Positions 1 to 9,220 are shown, numbered from the stretch's first letter. The stretch is 64,000 bases of DNA from Lachnospiraceae bacterium (GCA_015057555.1 SVEC01000002.1:62001-126000); one strand, 5' to 3'. The notes: generated by a model not told the origin, from the sequence alone. Numbers and translations are program-made.

Positions 1-901
1 CACCCAATGGTTTAATAATGATGGTATATCAGAAAGAGAAATACTTATTGATTTCTTTACATTTATTAAAAACAAAAGATACATATTTAACTATAACGGA
101 GACGGTTTCGACATACCATATGTGAATAAAAAACTCAAAAAATTTGAATTTGACGAAGAATATTCATTTGACCATATAGAAAGTATTGATTTATATAAAT
201 CAATTAAGCCATTTAAAAATGTTCTTCATTTAGATAACCTTAAACAAAAATCTATAGAAAAATTCTTAGGCATTAATCGTCTAGACAAATACACGGGTGG
301 AGACCTTATAAAGGTATATGAGGATTATCTACGCTTACAAACATCTTCTGGAAAACAGCTAGTGTTACAGCACAATTATGAAGATATAGAAGGTTTACTT
401 TATTCATCCTCACTACTATCATATAACAAGCTTAAAGCTGGTAGTTTTCTAGTTCAGAAAATGTCAGTCAGAGATAACAGACTACTGTTTTCATTAAAGC
501 TTAACTACTCTATGCCTAGAAGAATTACTCTGGGAAGAAATGATATAATTATCACAGGGCACAAAAATGAAGCTACTATTAACGTTCCTATTCTTACCGA
601 GGAATTAAAGTTTTTCTTTGACAATTATAAGGAATACTACTATCTTCCTGCTGAAGACATGGCAGTACATAAAAGTGTTGCAACTTATGTAGATAAGAAT
701 TATAGAGAGCAAGCAAAGAAGGAAACCTGCTATACCAGAAGAAAAGGGCACTATATTACTCAGATAGATGATGGAATTATGTCTGGCTATAAAAGAAATT
801 ACAAGGATAAGGAAACCTTTATTGAACTTGTAGATTCCTTCTTACAGGATTTGGATATGCTGACTGCCTATGCCAGACATGTAATTGAAAAATGTATATA
901 A
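1..901 (+). CDS. YprB-like RNase H-fold exonuclease (5' end outside window)
   Basis: The frame is open from the first base of the window, so the gene begins upstream; the GTG at 122 is only an internal codon. The fold is inferred to be the RNase_H_2 (YprB) branch of DEDD 3'-5' exonucleases. Two of its motifs are visible: an NGDGFDIP segment just upstream of the GTG (Exo II type, with Asp) and QHNYEDIEGLL about 85 residues after it (Exo III type, His and Asp). The C-terminal 150 residues resemble the variable tail of clostridial members. The acidic Exo I motif must lie outside the window. The natural substrate is unknown. The gene ends 5 bases before a terminator that it shares with the facing tmRNA gene. 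Confidence 0.72.
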   Translation, partial: TQWFNNDGISEREILIDFFTFIKNKRYIFNYNGDGFDIPYVNKKLKKFEFDEEYSFDHIESIDLYKSIKPFKNVLHLDNLKQKSIEKFLGINRLDKYTGGDLIKVYEDYLRLQTSSGKQLVLQHNYEDIEGLLYSSSLLSYNKLKAGSFLVQKMSVRDNRLLFSLKLNYSMPRRITLGRNDIIITGHKNEATINVPILTEELKFFFDNYKEYYYLPAEDMAVHKSVATYVDKNYREQAKKETCYTRRKGHYITQIDDGIMSGYKRNYKDKETFIELVDSFLQDLDMLTAYARHVIEKCI

Positions 902-905
902 AAGC

Positions 906-937
906 AAAAAGAACATCTTTTATAAGATGTTCTTTTT
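906..937. terminator. Bidirectional intrinsic terminator between YprB-like gene and tmRNA
   Basis: A 14-bp perfect stem (906-919 with 924-937) has a 4-base loop. It has T-rich flanks on both strands because the arms themselves end in A and T runs. It can end the plus-strand exonuclease gene and the minus-strand tmRNA. Confidence 0.85.
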
Positions 938-948
938 TTCCATAAATA

Positions 949-1290
949 TGGAGCTGGTGGGAATTGAACCCACGTCCGAAAGCTCTTCCATTATAGCTTC
1001 TCCCATCACAGTCTTATGTTTTTACATTCCCTCCGCATGACGCCCATAGACAGGCTTCACACTTCAGTAGCTTCATAAATTTTCACTAACCGCAAAGCTT
1101 AGGCAGTGAGTTTCCCGCAAGGTCGATGCCAGGATTCTAAGCTGCGGGGAGCCTAGAGCTGACAGCTGCCATTAGGCAGCGTACGCGTAATTATTGTCTG
1201 CGTTTATATTTAATTCCCGTTTGTAAGGTGGTTCAGGGCCACCGATGGCTACCATAATTTCTAAACCCCCGTCGAAACCAGTACAACCCC
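949..1290 (-). ncRNA. ssrA: Transfer-messenger RNA (tmRNA)
   Basis: tmRNA with SmpB rescues ribosomes stalled on broken mRNAs and tags the nascent peptide for proteolysis. On the minus strand the 5' end reads GGGGTTGTACTGGTTTCGAC (1290 down to 1271), the typical tmRNA start. The 3' end (around 960-949) carries a T-arm and CAGCTCCA. The 5' GGGGTTG pairs with the 3' CAGCTCC to form the acceptor stem, with A as discriminator; CCA is not encoded. The tag frame runs from about 1204 to a TAA at 1172-1174 and reads (N)ADNNYAYAA. The tRNA-like ends and tag sit in one contiguous molecule, so this is not the permuted two-piece form. smpB lies one gene upstream. A TATAAA at 1297-1302 could be the -10 box. 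Confidence 0.95.
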
Positions 1291-1373
1291 TGGTTATTTA
1301 TATATGTCTTAGACACATAATCCATATCATAGTTGATATAGGGATTTATATTATAATCCTTTCGGATTATGTA

Positions 1374-1787
1374 CTACTCAGTAGGAAGTGAATCTTCTAT
1401 CGCATCCTGTAACTCCTGCTGATTAAGATTATCAGGGGTAACAACAATAGCATCTGTATTTGAGCTAATATCATCTACAAGCTGGTCTAATTCATCTTGA
1501 GACAAAGCACCTTCATTTGCGTTACCAGAAGTAAACTTTTCAGAATGATGTAAACTCCAATACTCATTGAACCAATAATCATAAATTGTTGCACTTATTG
1601 TTGCTTTCTCCATACGTTGGTTATAATTGTGTTTATACATTATTCTACCGAGTGGAAAACCAATTATCATACCAACTATAGCTGCGCCAATCAAAACCTT
1701 AGCAACCTTTTTAACTCTAGCCTTCTTTACATTCTTGGCTCTATTCTTCTTTTCTTCCTTATACTTATCTACCTTAGCCTGACTCAT
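1374..1787 (-). CDS. Uncharacterised single-pass membrane protein between smpB and ssrA
   Basis: I do not recognise this 137-residue protein. The first 30 residues are very rich in Lys and Arg. A hydrophobic helix follows (about residues 31-50), so by the positive-inside rule the N-terminus is cytoplasmic and the acidic 85-residue C-terminal part is outside. No enzymatic motif is visible. It lies 23 bases downstream of smpB and just upstream of ssrA, and is probably co-transcribed with rnr and smpB. A small GAAA-loop hairpin at 1353-1370 directly follows the stop but has no T run. A link to ribosome rescue is suggested only by position and is not supported by the sequence. Confidence 0.7.
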   Translation of the reverse strand: MSQAKVDKYKEEKKNRAKNVKKARVKKVAKVLIGAAIVGMIIGFPLGRIMYKHNYNQRMEKATISATIYDYWFNEYWSLHHSEKFTSGNANEGALSQDELDQLVDDISSNTDAIVVTPDNLNQQELQDAIEDSLPTE

Positions 1788-1810
1788 TAAACAGTACCTC
1801 TTATATATAT

Positions 1811-2290
1811 TTATCCTAAATTTCTAACCTTGAAATCTCGTTCAGCCTCACGCTTAACATCCTTCTTAGCTATATCATCTCTCTTGTCATAGAGTTTTTT
1901 ACCTCTTGCAAGACCAACCTCCACCTTAACCAAGCTATCCTTAAAATAAACTCTAAGTGGAATCAATGTATATCCCTTCATCTTCTGTTGACCTATAAGC
2001 TTTCTAATCTCACTTTTGTGAAGAAGAAGCTTTCTAACGCGAAGTGGGTCTTTGTTAAATATATTACCCTTCTCGTATGGTGAAATATGCATCTGATAAA
2101 CAAAAACCTCTTCATTCTCAACTCGAATAAAGGATTCCTTGATGCTACATTTTCCCATACGAAGAGATTTAACCTCTGTTCCTGCAAGGGCAATACCTGC
2201 CTCGTAGGTGTCCTCTATAAAATAATCATGATATGCTTTTTTGTTGTTGGCTATGAGCTTTATACCTCTTTCCTTAGCCAATTTAATCAA
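1811..2290 (-). CDS. smpB: SsrA-binding protein SmpB
   Basis: SmpB binds the tRNA-like domain of tmRNA and delivers it to stalled ribosomes. The 159 residues match the usual length. Family signatures are [13 protein letters not shown] near residue 12-24, [15 protein letters not shown] near 31-45, and the basic tail [13 protein letters not shown] with [13 protein letters not shown], which helps decode the empty A site. The start at 2290 lies inside the end of rnr (8-base overlap), suggesting translational coupling. The rnr-smpB-ssrA arrangement groups mRNA decay and ribosome rescue and is common in Firmicutes. Confidence 0.96.
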   Translation of the reverse strand: MIKLAKERGIKLIANNKKAYHDYFIEDTYEAGIALAGTEVKSLRMGKCSIKESFIRVENEEVFVYQMHISPYEKGNIFNKDPLRVRKLLLHKSEIRKLIGQQKMKGYTLIPLRVYFKDSLVKVEVGLARGKKLYDKRDDIAKKDVKREAERDFKVRNLG

Positions 2291-4436
2291 CCCTTTCTAT
2301 ATTATCATTTATAATTGAAAAATCAATGCTTTTCTTAATTTTATCACATTTTAAAACCTTAATCCTAACCTTATCACCTAGCTGATATCTCTTCTTGGTA
2401 TTCTCACCAATCATAGAATAAGATTCCTCACTAAAGTAATAGCAGTCATCATACATATATGCAACAGAAACAGCACCTTCCACAGTGTTTTCAAGCTCTA
2501 CAAATATATAGCTTGAGGTAACTCCAGACACTACACCGTCAAATTCTTCACCAATATGCTCTGACATATACTCGATTTCCTTAAGCTTTATAACCTCACG
2601 CTCCGCTTCCTCGGCTCTTCGTTCCTTGGCAGAGTTATCGTTAGCAACTGTAGGTAAGATTCTGTTATAGTGCTTAATTCTCTTATCATTAAGCTCACCT
2701 CTAAGCTGCTCCTTAATGATTCTATGAATCTGTAAATCCGGATATCTTCTAATAGGTGATGTAAAGTGGCAGTAATATTTGCATGAAAGTCCAAAATGTC
2801 CTGTACACTCTGTAGAGTATCTAGCCTGCTTCATAGAGCGAAGCATCATCTTGGTAATAAGTGCTTCGTATGGTTCTCCTTCTATCTGCTTTAATATCTT
2901 TTGAAGCTCCTTTGGATGAACATCCTCTAGTGATGCCTTGAAGAAGAGACCAAAATTATTAATAAAGCCATTAAGTATAGATATCTTCTCCTGGTCAGGC
3001 TTCTCATGTACTCTATATTCAAATGGTAGCTCCTGCCAGAAGAAATCCTCCGCTACGGTTTCATTAGCCATAAGCATAAAATCTTCGATAATCTTTGTAG
3101 CAGGATTCCTATCATAAGGCTTAATCTCTACAGGCTTATGATTCTCGTCAACTATAATCTTTGTCTCTGGTACATCAAAGTCTATGGAACCTCTCTTGTG
3201 ACGATTCTCTCTAATTATCTCTGAAAGCTCTTTCATAAGGTCAAAGATCGACACCAGGTAATCATAGCGCTCCACAGGAGCATCCTCTGTTCTAGCAAGT
3301 ATCTTCGCTACATCAGTGTATGTCATTCGCTCATTAACATTTATTACACCCTCACAGATGTAATGATTAAGAAGCTTACCTTTCTTATCTATATCCATAA
3401 CACAACTCAGTGTAAGTCTGTCCACACCTGCATTAAGGGAACAAATACCATTAGAAAGCTTATGTGGAATCATAGGAATAACACTATCAACCAAATAACA
3501 GCTTGTACCTCTCTTAAGAGCTTCCTTATCAAGAGGTGACTTCTCCTTAACATAGTTGGTAACATCAGCAATATGAACTCCGAGAGTATATATACCATCC
3601 TTATATGACAAAGTTATAGCGTCATCTAAGTCCTTGGCATCCTCACCATCGATGGTTACGGTAAGAAGCTCTCTAAAGTCATTCCTACCCTCTATATCAG
3701 CAGGGTCAACCTCATCAGGAATATCCTTAAGAGACTCCATAACCTTTTCAGGGTACTCCATAGGTATATCATATGCACGAACAACTGACATTATGTCTGT
3801 AGCAGGGTCATTAACATGCCCTAGTATCTCTACAATCTTACCCTCTGGAGACTTGCCGGACTCACCATAGCTTGTAATCTTACACACAACCTTATGTCCG
3901 GTCATAGCACCCATAGAATCACTCTTACTTACAAATATATCATCAGAAACCTTCTGATTATCAGCTATAACAAAGCCAAAATGCTCTTGCTTTTCAAAGG
4001 TACCTACAACTGTAGACATACCTCTCTCCAATATCTTCATAATTTGGGCTTCACTACGTCTACCTGAACCAGCTTCTTTTACAGGCTTAATGAGCACCTT
4101 ATCTCCGTGGAATGCATCAAAGCAATGCTTAGCAGGAATAAAATAGTCATCCTTCTCTCCTTCAACGCGAACAAATCCAAAGCCCTTTTTATTACCAATA
4201 AATGAACCAACCAAAAGACTACTGTCTATCTTTTTATACTTACCCTTTGGAGTAAGCTCAATCTTACCCTCTGTAACAAGCTCACCTAATGCCTCTTCAA
4301 CTCTCTTTTTGTCGGCATCAGACACCTGTAATAAAAATCTAATATCCTTAAGCTTCATAGGCTTATACATGTCATCACATATAAAGTCGTAAAGCTTTGA
4401 TTTAATTAATTCTCTTTTTTCTCCCATAAAACGCAC
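2283..4436 (-). CDS. rnr: Ribonuclease R (RNB-family 3'-5' exoribonuclease)
   Basis: RNase R degrades structured RNA processively from the 3' end and helps clear the mRNAs released by tmRNA. In its 717 residues I see a winged-helix N-terminal region (about 1-70), two cold-shock-type OB domains (about 70-230), the RNB catalytic domain (about 250-580) with the metal-binding cluster [12 protein letters not shown], and an S1 domain near the C-terminus (about 630-710) ending in a basic stretch. The start is supported by AAGGAGG 6-8 bases before the ATG at 4436. The promoter region holds a perfect AT-rich palindrome (4480-4507). The 3' end overlaps smpB. Confidence 0.95.
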   Translation of the reverse strand: MRFMGEKRELIKSKLYDFICDDMYKPMKLKDIRFLLQVSDADKKRVEEALGELVTEGKIELTPKGKYKKIDSSLLVGSFIGNKKGFGFVRVEGEKDDYFIPAKHCFDAFHGDKVLIKPVKEAGSGRRSEAQIMKILERGMSTVVGTFEKQEHFGFVIADNQKVSDDIFVSKSDSMGAMTGHKVVCKITSYGESGKSPEGKIVEILGHVNDPATDIMSVVRAYDIPMEYPEKVMESLKDIPDEVDPADIEGRNDFRELLTVTIDGEDAKDLDDAITLSYKDGIYTLGVHIADVTNYVKEKSPLDKEALKRGTSCYLVDSVIPMIPHKLSNGICSLNAGVDRLTLSCVMDIDKKGKLLNHYICEGVINVNERMTYTDVAKILARTEDAPVERYDYLVSIFDLMKELSEIIRENRHKRGSIDFDVPETKIIVDENHKPVEIKPYDRNPATKIIEDFMLMANETVAEDFFWQELPFEYRVHEKPDQEKISILNGFINNFGLFFKASLEDVHPKELQKILKQIEGEPYEALITKMMLRSMKQARYSTECTGHFGLSCKYYCHFTSPIRRYPDLQIHRIIKEQLRGELNDKRIKHYNRILPTVANDNSAKERRAEEAEREVIKLKEIEYMSEHIGEEFDGVVSGVTSSYIFVELENTVEGAVSVAYMYDDCYYFSEESYSMIGENTKKRYQLGDKVRIKVLKCDKIKKSIDFSIINDNIERVD

Positions 4437-4479
4437 CTCCTTGATGCCGAACCCCTATATATAATCTAACATTAATCTA

Positions 4480-4507
4480 ATTTAAACTATAAACTTATAG
4501 TTTAAAT
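4480..4507. promoter_or_regulatory. Perfect 13-bp inverted repeat upstream of rnr
   Basis: The arms 4480-4492 and 4495-4507 are perfectly complementary around a 2-base centre, giving a 28-bp palindrome made mostly of A and T. It lies 44 bases before the rnr start, downstream of the most plausible (weak) -10 elements. It could be a repressor operator or a 5'-UTR hairpin; the sequence does not decide between these. Confidence 0.5.
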
Positions 4508-4551
4508 ATATCATAATATCATATACATTTTACCATATTTTTACATAACTA

Positions 4552-4587
4552 TAAAGAAAAAAGTGCTTTGATATGACTCAAAGCACT
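4552..4587 (-). terminator. Intrinsic terminator after secG
   Basis: A perfect 10-bp stem (4562-4571 with 4578-4587) around a 6-base loop is followed on the minus strand by a T run. It separates secG from rnr. Confidence 0.9.
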
Positions 4588-4596
4588 GTAATAATC

Positions 4597-4827
4597 TTAA
4601 ATAAATTTTGATGAAATAAGAAGAGCTATCACCATAAATGCAATACCAAGAACTACTGTAATCTTAGATAAAATAGCATCCTTTGACTTACCCTTATTCT
4701 TGCTCCAGTAAGACTCACCATTACCACTTACAGCAGTAAGTCCACCACCTTTGCCCTCCTGCATCATTACTACAATTGCTAAAAGCACACATATTATCAA
4801 TAAAGCTATAATTAACGCTGTTTTCAA
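4597..4827 (-). CDS. secG: Preprotein translocase subunit SecG
   Basis: SecG is the small accessory subunit of the SecYEG channel. The 76 residues contain two hydrophobic helices (about 2-21 and 54-73). They flank the conserved cytoplasmic loop MMQEGKGGGL (about 21-30), which is the family signature. A strong AGGAGG precedes the ATG. The gene has its own promoter and terminator although it sits in the usual eno-secG-rnr-smpB order. A 27-bp palindrome lies between promoter and ribosome binding site. Confidence 0.95.
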   Translation of the reverse strand: MKTALIIALLIICVLLAIVVMMQEGKGGGLTAVSGNGESYWSKNKGKSKDAILSKITVVLGIAFMVIALLISSKFI

Positions 4828-4842
4828 TGTTATTTCCTCCTA

Positions 4843-4869
4843 AATATAATCAAACACTTTGATTATATT
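4843..4869. promoter_or_regulatory. Perfect 12-bp inverted repeat in the secG leader
   Basis: The arms 4843-4854 and 4858-4869 are exactly complementary around CAC. The palindrome overlaps the -10 box at 4865-4870 and ends next to the ribosome binding site at 4836-4841, so a bound protein or an RNA hairpin could affect both transcription and translation of secG. Confidence 0.5.
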
Positions 4870-4893
4870 ATCATAAGAAATAAGGCTTTGCAA
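4865..4893 (-). promoter_or_regulatory. Predicted sigma-A promoter of secG
   Basis: On the minus strand TTGCAA (4893-4888), a 17-base spacer, then TAATAT (4870-4865). This lies 37 bases upstream of the secG start. Confidence 0.6.
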
Positions 4894-4918
4894 TAGTTTT
4901 TTACTTAAAACAATGATA

Positions 4919-6199
4919 TTAAAACACTGAAATTTTGCCTAACTCCTCTTCTATACGAAGAAGCTGATTATATTTTGAATTTCTATCAGAACGACAAGGT
5001 GCTCCGGTCTTAATTTGACCTGCATTAACTGCAACAGCTAAATCAGCAATAAATGAATCCTCGGTTTCTCCAGACCTATGAGAAATTACTGTTTTGTAAC
5101 CTGCTTTTTTAGCCATCTCAATAGCTTCTAAGGCCTCGGTTAATGTACCTATCTGATTATATTTGATAAGTATTGCATTTGCTATACCATCATTAATACC
5201 CTGTTTAAGTCTTGATGTGTTAGTTACAAACAAGTCATCTCCTACAAGCTGTAGCTTATCACCCAACCTAAAGCTAAGCACCTTCCAGCCCTTCATATCA
5301 TTCTCATCTAAACCATCTTCAATAGAACAAATTGGATATTTATCAGCTAAATCCTCGTAATACTGAACCATCTCCTCAGCGTTACGTCTAACCTCCCGAC
5401 CAGACATCTTACTTTCTCCAGGGAAATAGTACTGACCTGAATTTTCATCATAAAGCTCACTAGCCGCTGCATCTATTGCAATCTTTACATCCTCAAAAGG
5501 CTTATAGCCTGCACCTTTAATAGCATCCATAATACAGTCAAGTACCTGGGCTGAGCTGCCAAGATTAGGGGCAAATCCACCCTCATCACCTACTCCTGTA
5601 GATAATCCTTTTTCTGAAAGCTGCTTTTTTAGTGTATGATAGATTTCAGCACACATTTGCAGGCATTCCTTAAAGCTTTCTGCACCAACGGGCACTATCA
5701 TAAATTCCTGCAAATCAACCGTGTTATCAGCATGGCATCCACCATTTAAGATATTCATCATAGGCATAGGAAGCTGTTTTGCATTTATACCTCCAATATA
5801 TCTATACAGTGGCATCTTTAGTGAGTTGGCTGCTGCTCTAGCCACAGCCAAGGATACACCAAGTATAGCATTTGCACCATATCTTGACTTATTTTCCGTA
5901 CCATCAGCCTCATTTAGAAACTTATCTATTGATGCCTGATTATATACATTGGTTCCTACAAGTCTCTCGCTAATTCTAGTGTTAACGTTAGTTACAGCTT
6001 TTTCCACACCCTTACCTAAATATCTTTTTTCCTCATCTCTAAGCTCATGTGCCTCATATTCACCTGTAGATGCACCTGAAGGTACAGATGCTCTACCTGT
6101 AGCACCACTTTCTGTGATAACATCAACCTCAACAGTTGGATTTCCTCTGGAATCAAGTATTTCTCTGGCCGTAATGTACTTTATTCTATCTATAGCCAT
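4919..6199 (-). CDS. eno: Enolase
   Basis: Enolase converts 2-phosphoglycerate to phosphoenolpyruvate in glycolysis. The 426-residue product has the N-terminal motif [16 protein letters not shown], the phosphate-loop region SGASTG, the acid/base region with GDEGGFAPN, metal ligands in IEDGLDEND and GDDLFVTN, the catalytic Lys in [10 protein letters not shown] and SHRSGETED near the C-terminus. I chose the ATG at 6199: a TTG codon further upstream at 6211 overlaps the GGAGGA ribosome binding site (6204-6209) and so cannot be the start. It has its own predicted promoter after the terminator of the preceding surface-protein gene. Confidence 0.97.
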   Translation of the reverse strand: MAIDRIKYITAREILDSRGNPTVEVDVITESGATGRASVPSGASTGEYEAHELRDEEKRYLGKGVEKAVTNVNTRISERLVGTNVYNQASIDKFLNEADGTENKSRYGANAILGVSLAVARAAANSLKMPLYRYIGGINAKQLPMPMMNILNGGCHADNTVDLQEFMIVPVGAESFKECLQMCAEIYHTLKKQLSEKGLSTGVGDEGGFAPNLGSSAQVLDCIMDAIKGAGYKPFEDVKIAIDAAASELYDENSGQYYFPGESKMSGREVRRNAEEMVQYYEDLADKYPICSIEDGLDENDMKGWKVLSFRLGDKLQLVGDDLFVTNTSRLKQGINDGIANAILIKYNQIGTLTEALEAIEMAKKAGYKTVISHRSGETEDSFIADLAVAVNAGQIKTGAPCRSDRNSKYNQLLRIEEELGKISVF

Positions 6200-6235
6200 A
6201 ATATCCTCCAATTTTAATAAATTATCTAGGGTAAT

Positions 6236-6264
6236 TATTTACAGAATTGGAGAAATATATTCAA
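6236..6264 (-). promoter_or_regulatory. Predicted promoter of eno
   Basis: On the minus strand TTGAAT (6264-6259), a 17-base spacer, then TAAATA (6241-6236). It lies immediately after the terminator of the upstream gene. Confidence 0.5.
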
Positions 6265-6318
6265 AATAATAAAAAACTCTTGTTTGCAATAATAATTAGT
6301 ACATTGCAAACAAGAGTT
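6265..6318 (-). terminator. Intrinsic terminator after the transglutaminase-ChW gene
   Basis: A perfect 16-bp stem (6275-6290 with 6303-6318) and a 12-base loop, followed on the minus strand by a T-rich stretch. It ends 11 bases downstream of the surface-protein stop codon. Confidence 0.9.
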
Positions 6319-6328
6319 ATATTATAGG

Positions 6329-8566
6329 TTATTTCTCTATATACGCTCTCGCATCCATAGAAGTAATTCCACCATAATTACTTGCTGGAGTTTTTCCTCC
6401 CTTAGGTACAAGAACTATCTGAATTCCTTCAAGTCTCTTAGCATAACCTGCCGTTCCTGACTCTTCGCCATTCTTAGCCCAGCCAAGCCAGCCGAAGGTC
6501 TGTGCATGTACTCTGTAGTAAATATCATAGTGCTCTGCCATCTCTCCAGTAAGGTCGATACAGATTGCCTCAAGTCGCTTTGCTTCGCCACTAGTCCCTG
6601 ACATTTCACCGTTTCGTTTCCAGCCTGCTCTTGTAGTATCATCCGGGTCACCTTGCCAACCATATTTCTGAACATGTGTAGTGTAAACTATGCCACCATC
6701 ATATGGTTTGTTAGTAAGATTTATGTTGATGCCCTCAAGCCTCTTTGCAAGGCCTGAAGTGCCACTCATTTGGCCATTATACTTCCACCCCTGCCAGCCA
6801 ATGGATTGTACGTGGGTTCTGTAAGCAACATTTGGAGTATCAGCACCTGGAATTACAGGATTTGTGTTGCTAGTAGGCGCAAAATTAACTATAGGTGATG
6901 AACCAACTGTTGCAATGTAAGACTCACTTCTATCTATTTCTGGATAAGATGGAAGCCAGAATTCATCCTCTTCCTTTTCTAAAACTACTATCTGAATAGC
7001 CTCTAATCTTTTACCTAAACCTGCCGTTCCTGCTGGAGCACCGTTTTTAGCCCAGTTTAGCCAGCCGTAAGATTGAGCATGTACTCTGTAATACACATCA
7101 TATCTATCTTTGTCTTCTCCTGTAAGCTGAATCTTAATAGCTTCAAGTCTTTTAGATTCTCCCTCTGTACCATTCATCTCACCATTAGAGGACCACGGTA
7201 ACCAACCATAGGACTGGCAATGTGTTGTGTATTGGATTCCTACATCCAAATATTCTAATGCCTCATCACCTTCTAAATTTATTTTTATTCCTTCCAATCG
7301 TTTTCCACTACCTGTTGTACCTGCCACAGAACCATCTGATTCCCAAGTGCTAACATCATATTCATCACCTTGCCACCCATAAGACTGAACATGTGTAGTA
7401 TAATTTACTTTTATATCCGCACCATCTAACTCATCTACGTCAATATCATCATTTACAACGTAAACATCATATGTACAACACAATTCTTTGCTACCTTTTC
7501 TTGTACATGTTATAGTAGTTCTTCCTGTTTTTAATGATGTTACAACTACTTTATTTTCCGAATTCGAATCAACCCGCAATATAGATTCATCTCCACTTTT
7601 CCATTCTATATCATGATTCAAACACACATTTGAACCAACTAACATAGACACTGTTTTTCCAGCTTTTATAATAACAATACCTTCACCAACTGATATATTT
7701 TCATCACCTGCTAGTTCATAACCATCATCCCAATACTCTTTATATAAATATATTATTCCATCAGTCATATTAAATGGTGTCACGCTTGTAGTAGTCCAAT
7801 CACAGTAAATGGTTGGAAAATCATACAAAATACCATTTGTATTATCTATAGTAAACCACTTTCCATCTACATAAATCATATTCCAAGCATGATTTTCTTT
7901 TATAGAGCTTATCTCTATACAAGGAATCCCTACGGAATTAAACATTGCCACAGACATAACTGATATATCACCACATACACCATGCTTAGTTGCCACTTTA
8001 CAGTCAGCGCAACCATTCTGATTATGCTTATATATAATGTTTTCAACTAACCACTTGTGTAGCACAACAGTCTTTTCAAAATCCGTATTGCAACCCTTAA
8101 CCAATTCATTGGCAAATTCATATATTTCATTAGCCTCATATTCATCAAACCAGCTCCATAACATATATACAGTATTTTCTTCTAAACTACTAATGCTGTT
8201 TAAAGTACTACCTGTTCCATTAACACATTGTCCCCACACTGTTGTCCCAGTAATTTTATTATAATCATCATTTTTCTTATCATACTTAGTTATGTATGTG
8301 TATATCTCACTATCATTATAGATATCCTCAAATCTGCCTGAAAACTCATTATTCTTGTTAAATGTAAATTTAATTTTACCTTGATAATTCTCGTATTTTG
8401 CATATGGCGCATAAGAAAGACCATAACAGTATTCCTTCTGCCATATAATATTTCCTTCTGTTGTTATATAATCCTTTGACTTGGCATGAGTAGGAACTTG
8501 CCCTGATATACCAAAGATACAAAGTACCATTATTAAAATTATAGGTAATAATATTCTTTTATACAT
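6329..8566 (-). CDS. Secreted transglutaminase-like protein with Ig-like domain and six ChW repeats
   Basis: The 745-residue product starts with a signal peptide (residues 1-28, cleavage near THA-KS). A transglutaminase/protease-like core (about 150-250) has a complete Cys198-His226-Asp241 triad in GVCGD, ENHAWN and TIDNTNG. A Big2-like beta domain follows (about 290-372). Six clostridial hydrophobic W repeats come in two groups of three (about 386-530 and 579-730) separated by a Ser/Thr/Pro-rich linker. Each repeat carries the H-x-Q-x-x-G-W core and a K-R-L-E-x-I end. ChW repeats are thought to hold proteins at the cell surface or bind partners. The enzyme may cut or crosslink peptides; the substrate is unknown. 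It has its own strong ribosome binding site and terminator and interrupts the glycolytic gene run. Confidence 0.82.
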   Translation of the reverse strand: MYKRILLPIILIMVLCIFGISGQVPTHAKSKDYITTEGNIIWQKEYCYGLSYAPYAKYENYQGKIKFTFNKNNEFSGRFEDIYNDSEIYTYITKYDKKNDDYNKITGTTVWGQCVNGTGSTLNSISSLEENTVYMLWSWFDEYEANEIYEFANELVKGCNTDFEKTVVLHKWLVENIIYKHNQNGCADCKVATKHGVCGDISVMSVAMFNSVGIPCIEISSIKENHAWNMIYVDGKWFTIDNTNGILYDFPTIYCDWTTTSVTPFNMTDGIIYLYKEYWDDGYELAGDENISVGEGIVIIKAGKTVSMLVGSNVCLNHDIEWKSGDESILRVDSNSENKVVVTSLKTGRTTITCTRKGSKELCCTYDVYVVNDDIDVDELDGADIKVNYTTHVQSYGWQGDEYDVSTWESDGSVAGTTGSGKRLEGIKINLEGDEALEYLDVGIQYTTHCQSYGWLPWSSNGEMNGTEGESKRLEAIKIQLTGEDKDRYDVYYRVHAQSYGWLNWAKNGAPAGTAGLGKRLEAIQIVVLEKEEDEFWLPSYPEIDRSESYIATVGSSPIVNFAPTSNTNPVIPGADTPNVAYRTHVQSIGWQGWKYNGQMSGTSGLAKRLEGININLTNKPYDGGIVYTTHVQKYGWQGDPDDTTRAGWKRNGEMSGTSGEAKRLEAICIDLTGEMAEHYDIYYRVHAQTFGWLGWAKNGEESGTAGYAKRLEGIQIVLVPKGGKTPASNYGGITSMDARAYIEK

Positions 8567-8659
8567 AACAATCCCTCCTGATAATTTATTTCTTAATACT
8601 TATATAACTTAAAATATTGGAACTTGTATCTCATTGTAAAAATTGAAAAAAATTATGTA

Positions 8660-8692
8660 AAAAACAACAAAAAGCTCCCATTCGGGAGCTTT
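8660..8692 (-). terminator. Intrinsic terminator after mscL
   Basis: A perfect 9-bp stem (8671-8679 with 8684-8692) with a tight ATTC loop, followed by a T-rich tract on the minus strand. Confidence 0.88.
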
Positions 8693-8716
8693 TCACGTTA
8701 TCATTATAGCTTCTTT

Positions 8717-9121
8717 CTACACATCCGATGCACAGTGTGGACACTTTGTAGCATCCTTGTGAATCTCGCTCTTACAATAAGGACATTCCTTAGTTGTAAC
8801 TTCTTCTACTTCCTCTTCCTTCTTGCCAATATTAGCAAGGTTATTCATACCCTTAACCATAAGGAAAATAATAAATGCCATAATAAGGAAGTTAATAACT
8901 GCAGTTATAAAAGCACCATAGTTAATATACTGATCTCCTAATAAATGAATTCTACCCTGAATCTCAGCACCACCAATACAGTTAATAATAGGAGTGATTA
9001 CATTGTCAGTAAATGATGTTACTAAATCCTTAAATGCAGCACCAACGATAACACCTACTGCCATGCTCATTACATTACCCTGAAGTGCAAACTCCTTAAA
9101 TTCCTGAATAAATTTCTTCAT
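8717..9121 (-). CDS. mscL: Large-conductance mechanosensitive channel MscL with zinc-ribbon tail
   Basis: MscL opens under membrane tension and releases solutes on osmotic downshock. Residues 1-95 match the family: N-terminal amphipathic helix, TM1 with GNVMSMAVGVIVGAAF, and TM2 with FITAVINFLIMAFIIFLMV. The protein does not end with the usual short cytoplasmic helix. After an acidic linker it carries a four-cysteine zinc ribbon, CPYCKSEIHKDATKCPHC (about 114-131). Such tails occur in some Firmicutes channels, but their role is not established. The gene is a single unit between two terminator-like hairpins. Confidence 0.93.
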   Translation of the reverse strand: MKKFIQEFKEFALQGNVMSMAVGVIVGAAFKDLVTSFTDNVITPIINCIGGAEIQGRIHLLGDQYINYGAFITAVINFLIMAFIIFLMVKGMNNLANIGKKEEEVEEVTTKECPYCKSEIHKDATKCPHCASDV

Positions 9122-9166
9122 TTTACATACACCCTTTCTTTTGTTTATTTTTCTTTATCTATAATC

Positions 9167-9201
9167 ACTGCCGACACAGCACTATACTCTATGTCGGCAG
9201 T
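9167..9201. terminator. Hairpin after gpmI, possible weak terminator
   Basis: A perfect 10-bp GC-rich stem (9167-9176 with 9192-9201) around a 15-base loop sits between gpmI and mscL. On the minus strand no T run follows, so it may be an inefficient terminator or an mRNA 3'-end stabiliser. Confidence 0.45.
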
Positions 9202-9220
9202 TTAGTTCAATTCATTTAGA

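Noticed and set aside
122-901. GTG at 122 as the start of the first gene
   Set aside because: The frame is open to the window edge and an exonuclease motif (NGDGFDIP) lies upstream of it.
6200-6211. TTG at 6211 as enolase start
   Set aside because: It overlaps the GGAGGA ribosome binding site of the ATG at 6199, where the conserved protein begins.
9167-9201. Strong intrinsic terminator after gpmI
   Set aside because: The stem is good but no T run follows on the minus strand, so it is listed only as a possible weak terminator.
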